From: Sphingobacterium spiritivorum
GTDB lineage: Bacteria; Bacteroidota; Bacteroidia; Sphingobacteriales; Sphingobacteriaceae
Length of the DNA: 64,000 nucleotides
NCBI RefSeq assembly: GCF_016724845.1
Contig: NZ_CP068082.1
Location: forward strand, 1,612,001-1,676,000
Direction: 5' to 3'
Positions 62,341 through 64,000 of the stretch are shown piece after piece; within the stretch, counting starts at the first letter, position 1; each line of letters starts with the position of its first letter. Below the pieces are notes generated by a model, which saw only the letters and a list, made by a program, of their open reading frames with translations, searched no databases and was not told where the DNA came from. A program made the translations under genes and the position numbers.

Positions 62341-63021
62341 ATGTCAAATAATCAAACCCGTGCAGCGGAATCTGCATATAAACCTCAAAAAGGTTCATTT
62401 TTCGTTGAAAACCAAAAAAGCCTTACTTTCATAATTGGAGGTATCCTTGTATTGGTAGTGTTATATTTTGGATATCAAAAACTTTATTTGGCTCCTCGTG
62501 CCGAAAAAGCTGCTAACCAGATCTTCAAAGCAGAAGAATATGCTGCTTCCACAGATGATTCGTTACAGAAAAGAGCAATTTCCGGAGACGGAGCTTATCC
62601 GGGATTCAAAGAAATTGCTGAAGAATATTCCAACACCAAATCTGCTAATATTGCAAATGCATACCTTGGAGGTCTGTATTTGAGAGAAGGCAAATTTGCT
62701 GAAGCGATCGAAGCGCTTGAAAAATATTCTGATACAGGCAGTGAGATCCTGGATCCACTTGTTGTTGGAATGTTAGGAGACGCCTATTCTGAACAAAAAG
62801 ACTATAATAAAGCAGCTACTTTTTACAAAAAAGCGGCTGATAAAGCTGACAACTCATACACAGCTCCTTTATTCCTCAAAAAATTAGGACTGGTATATGA
62901 GCAGTTAAAAGAAAATAAAAAAGCTGAAGAAGCTTATACCAAGATCAAAAGCAGTTATCCTGAAAGCCAGGAAGCAGCGATGATCGAAGGTCTGATCGCT
63001 CGTGTAAAAGCTGAGCAATAA
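62341..63021 (+). CDS. Membrane-anchored TPR protein
   Basis: ATG at 62341 (MSNNQTRAAESAYKPQKG) is taken as start; the promoter overlaps any upstream one. A cytoplasmic N-terminus of about 30 residues and one membrane segment (LTFIIGGILVLVVLYFGYQK) are followed by about 170 residues with TPR repeats (NAYLGGLYLREGKFAEAIEA, KDYNKAATFYKKAADKA, EQLKENKKAEEAYTKIKSSY). This is the YfgM-like layout of proteins that help periplasmic folding. A terminator follows. Confidence 0.88.
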   Translation: MSNNQTRAAESAYKPQKGSFFVENQKSLTFIIGGILVLVVLYFGYQKLYLAPRAEKAANQIFKAEEYAASTDDSLQKRAISGDGAYPGFKEIAEEYSNTKSANIANAYLGGLYLREGKFAEAIEALEKYSDTGSEILDPLVVGMLGDAYSEQKDYNKAATFYKKAADKADNSYTAPLFLKKLGLVYEQLKENKKAEEAYTKIKSSYPESQEAAMIEGLIARVKAEQ

Positions 63022-63049
63022 CAGGCTTTAACTCTGGTACTAAAAATTT

Positions 63050-63075
63050 AAAGGCTGCTAATAGCAGCCTTTTTC
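63050..63075 (+). terminator. Intrinsic terminator after the TPR gene
   Basis: AAAGGCTGCT (63050-63059) and AGCAGCCTTT (63063-63072) form a perfect 10-bp stem with a 3-base loop, followed by TT. Confidence 0.93.
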
Positions 63076-63077
63076 AT

Positions 63078-63085
63078 TATATTTG
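63078..63085 (+). promoter_or_regulatory. -7 box directly before ribH
   Basis: TATATTTG fits TAnnTTTG and ends seven bases before the ribH ATG, suggesting a leaderless or near-leaderless mRNA. No -33 match is seen. Confidence 0.5.
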
Positions 63086-63092
63086 TATTTAT

Positions 63093-63584
63093 ATGGCAAG
63101 TAATCTTAAAAACTTATCCGATTTTTCTCATATACAGGTCGGTGACGCAAAGCAGTTTAAATTCGGGATCGTAGTATCTCAGTGGAATGCTCAGGTAACC
63201 GGTGCACTCTTAAACGGAGCCGTTGAAGGACTGTTGAAACACAATGCTTTGGAAAGCAATATTGAGATTGTAGAAGTACCCGGAAGCTATGAGCTGATCT
63301 CCGGTGCGGACATTTTATTGAGAAATAAAGATTTTGACGCCGTTATCTGCCTCGGATGTGTCATTCAGGGAGAAACCAGACATTTTGATTTTATCTGCGA
63401 TGCTGTAGCCAATGGTGTGGCTAATGCCGCTTTGAAATATGGAAAACCAGTAATCTTTGGCGTATTGACCACAGATAATCTGCAGCAAGCTCTGGATCGT
63501 GCCGGTGGAATTCATGGGAATAAAGGAGAAGAAGCAGCGATTACTGCTATCCAAATGGCACATATCAGTGCAAAGTATGCATAG
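63093..63584 (+). CDS. ribH: 6,7-dimethyl-8-ribityllumazine synthase
   Basis: The 163-residue protein shows the lumazine synthase order: FKFGIVVSQWNAQVTGALLN, then VPGSYELISGADILLRNKDF, CLGCVIQGETRHFDFICDAV and IFGVLTTDNLQQALDRAGG. RibH builds the penultimate riboflavin intermediate and usually forms capsids of pentamers. Length is normal. Confidence 0.97.
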   Translation: MASNLKNLSDFSHIQVGDAKQFKFGIVVSQWNAQVTGALLNGAVEGLLKHNALESNIEIVEVPGSYELISGADILLRNKDFDAVICLGCVIQGETRHFDFICDAVANGVANAALKYGKPVIFGVLTTDNLQQALDRAGGIHGNKGEEAAITAIQMAHISAKYA

Positions 63585-63605
63585 TGAATTAAAAGATCAG
63601 AAACG

Positions 63606-63734
63606 ATGAAACGTTACTTTATTTTAGCAGTTGGAATTCTGTTTATCGGATCCACTATCCTGTCTTCCTGTTCATCGACACAGCAATGTGCCGCATATAG
63701 TTCTTACCCTAAGAAAAAGCACAGAACGAGATAA
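63606..63734 (+). CDS. Small lipoprotein, 42 residues
   Basis: This short frame begins with MKRYFILAVGILFIGSTILS followed by SCSST, a clear lipoprotein signal with Cys at position 22, and ends in basic KKKHRTR after QQCAAYSSYPK. It follows ribH by 21 bases. Such tiny Cys-containing lipoproteins are common in Bacteroidota; function unknown. Confidence 0.7.
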   Translation: MKRYFILAVGILFIGSTILSSCSSTQQCAAYSSYPKKKHRTR

Positions 63735-63812
63735 CCGCATTACGGTGGTTACACAGATGTGTTATTAATTGTTACATTGATTGATAACACATACACTCAA
63801 TTTGAATATAAT

Positions 63813-64000
63813 ATGAAAGCATTCAGAATATTATTATACTTCACCCTTCTTTTATCATCTTCTTTATTTTCCAAACTCAGCTACGGACAGGATACTACTC
63901 CTACTGTAAACAAGCTGTGGGAAGGAATCGGAGGAAAAAGCAAATGGGATGAAACTCATTTTATTTTATTTTCAGCAGCAGGTAATAACACCTCTACATT
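63813..64000 (+). CDS. Secreted protein, 3' end beyond window
   Basis: The frame opens with a signal peptide (LLYFTLLLSSSLFSKLSYGQ) and goes on TPTVNKLWEGIGGKSKW to the window edge. Only 62 residues are seen and no family can be named. Confidence 0.7.
   Translation, partial: MKAFRILLYFTLLLSSSLFSKLSYGQDTTPTVNKLWEGIGGKSKWDETHFILFSAAGNNTST

Noticed and set aside
1..64000. CRISPR array, tRNA or rRNA genes
   Set aside because: No regularly spaced direct repeats, cloverleaf-like sequences or rRNA-like stretches were seen on reading both strands.

Overview
The window is chromosomal DNA of a member of the Bacteroidota, most likely family Sphingobacteriaceae (Sphingobacterium- or Pedobacter-like). 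Evidence: a SusC/SusD pair, several TonB-dependent receptors, an LpxC-FabZ fusion, the type IX secretion regulator PorX, Bacteroidota -7 boxes (TAnnTTTG), weak Shine-Dalgarno sequences with several TTG/GTG starts, and moderate to low GC. It is mostly ordinary chromosome with some accessory islands. I saw no rRNA, tRNA or CRISPR array. The first and last genes run off the window.

Layout. 1-3.8 kb: partial amidohydrolase, then a TPP riboswitch controlling a TonB-dependent receptor. 3.8-13.7 kb: a membrane-stress cluster on the minus strand (DUF2170/YjfI, PspA/YjfJ, YqiJ/NfeD-like OB-fold membrane protein, flotillin, and a 1612-residue DUF3686-type AAA ATPase) with a divergent XRE regulator and a palindrome-rich intergenic region. 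13.7-15.6 kb: dtd, a secreted alpha/beta hydrolase and a MazG-like pyrophosphohydrolase. 15.6-25 kb: a heme acquisition island with an AraC regulator, a hmuT-hmuU-hmuV operon in which the ATPase is fused to a HemS/ChuS domain, and an opposite operon of heme receptor, HmuY, heme oxygenase and an unknown lipoprotein. 25-27.4 kb: an outer-membrane barrel, an unknown protein and a methyltransferase. 27.7-34 kb: SusC/SusD plus a Tat-exported phosphoesterase. 34.4-38.4 kb: Crp-like regulator, a beta-barrel/hydrolase fusion and gamma-glutamyltransferase.

38.5-52.5 kb is housekeeping: rmuC, an arginase-fold protein with altered metal ligands, an NAD-dependent epimerase, a SerB protein fused to a SerA remnant lacking its Rossmann core, 5-formyl-THF cyclo-ligase, EF-P with Asn at the modification site, the lipid A cluster lpxD-lpxC/fabZ-lpxA with an ABC ATPase, an HD phosphohydrolase, porX and tsaE. 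52.5-55.8 kb: an ECF sigma factor, anti-sigma-like protein and porin, then an ABC ATPase. 55.7-57.6 kb: an AT-rich segment flanked by 48-bp direct repeats that duplicate the end of that ABC gene. It looks like a small integrated element and carries a PLDc_N protein and a lipoprotein gene with an apparent frameshift. 57.6-64 kb: TlpA-like thioredoxin, esterase, alanine dehydrogenase, a nucleotide-sugar epimerase/dehydratase, a TPR protein, ribH, a 42-residue lipoprotein and a truncated secreted protein.

The loci that most deserve a second look are the PspA/flotillin/DUF3686 cluster, the HmuV-HemS fusion island, the barrel-hydrolase fusion, the SerB/SerA-remnant fusion and the 48-bp-repeat element. 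All functions are inferred from sequence reading without database searches.
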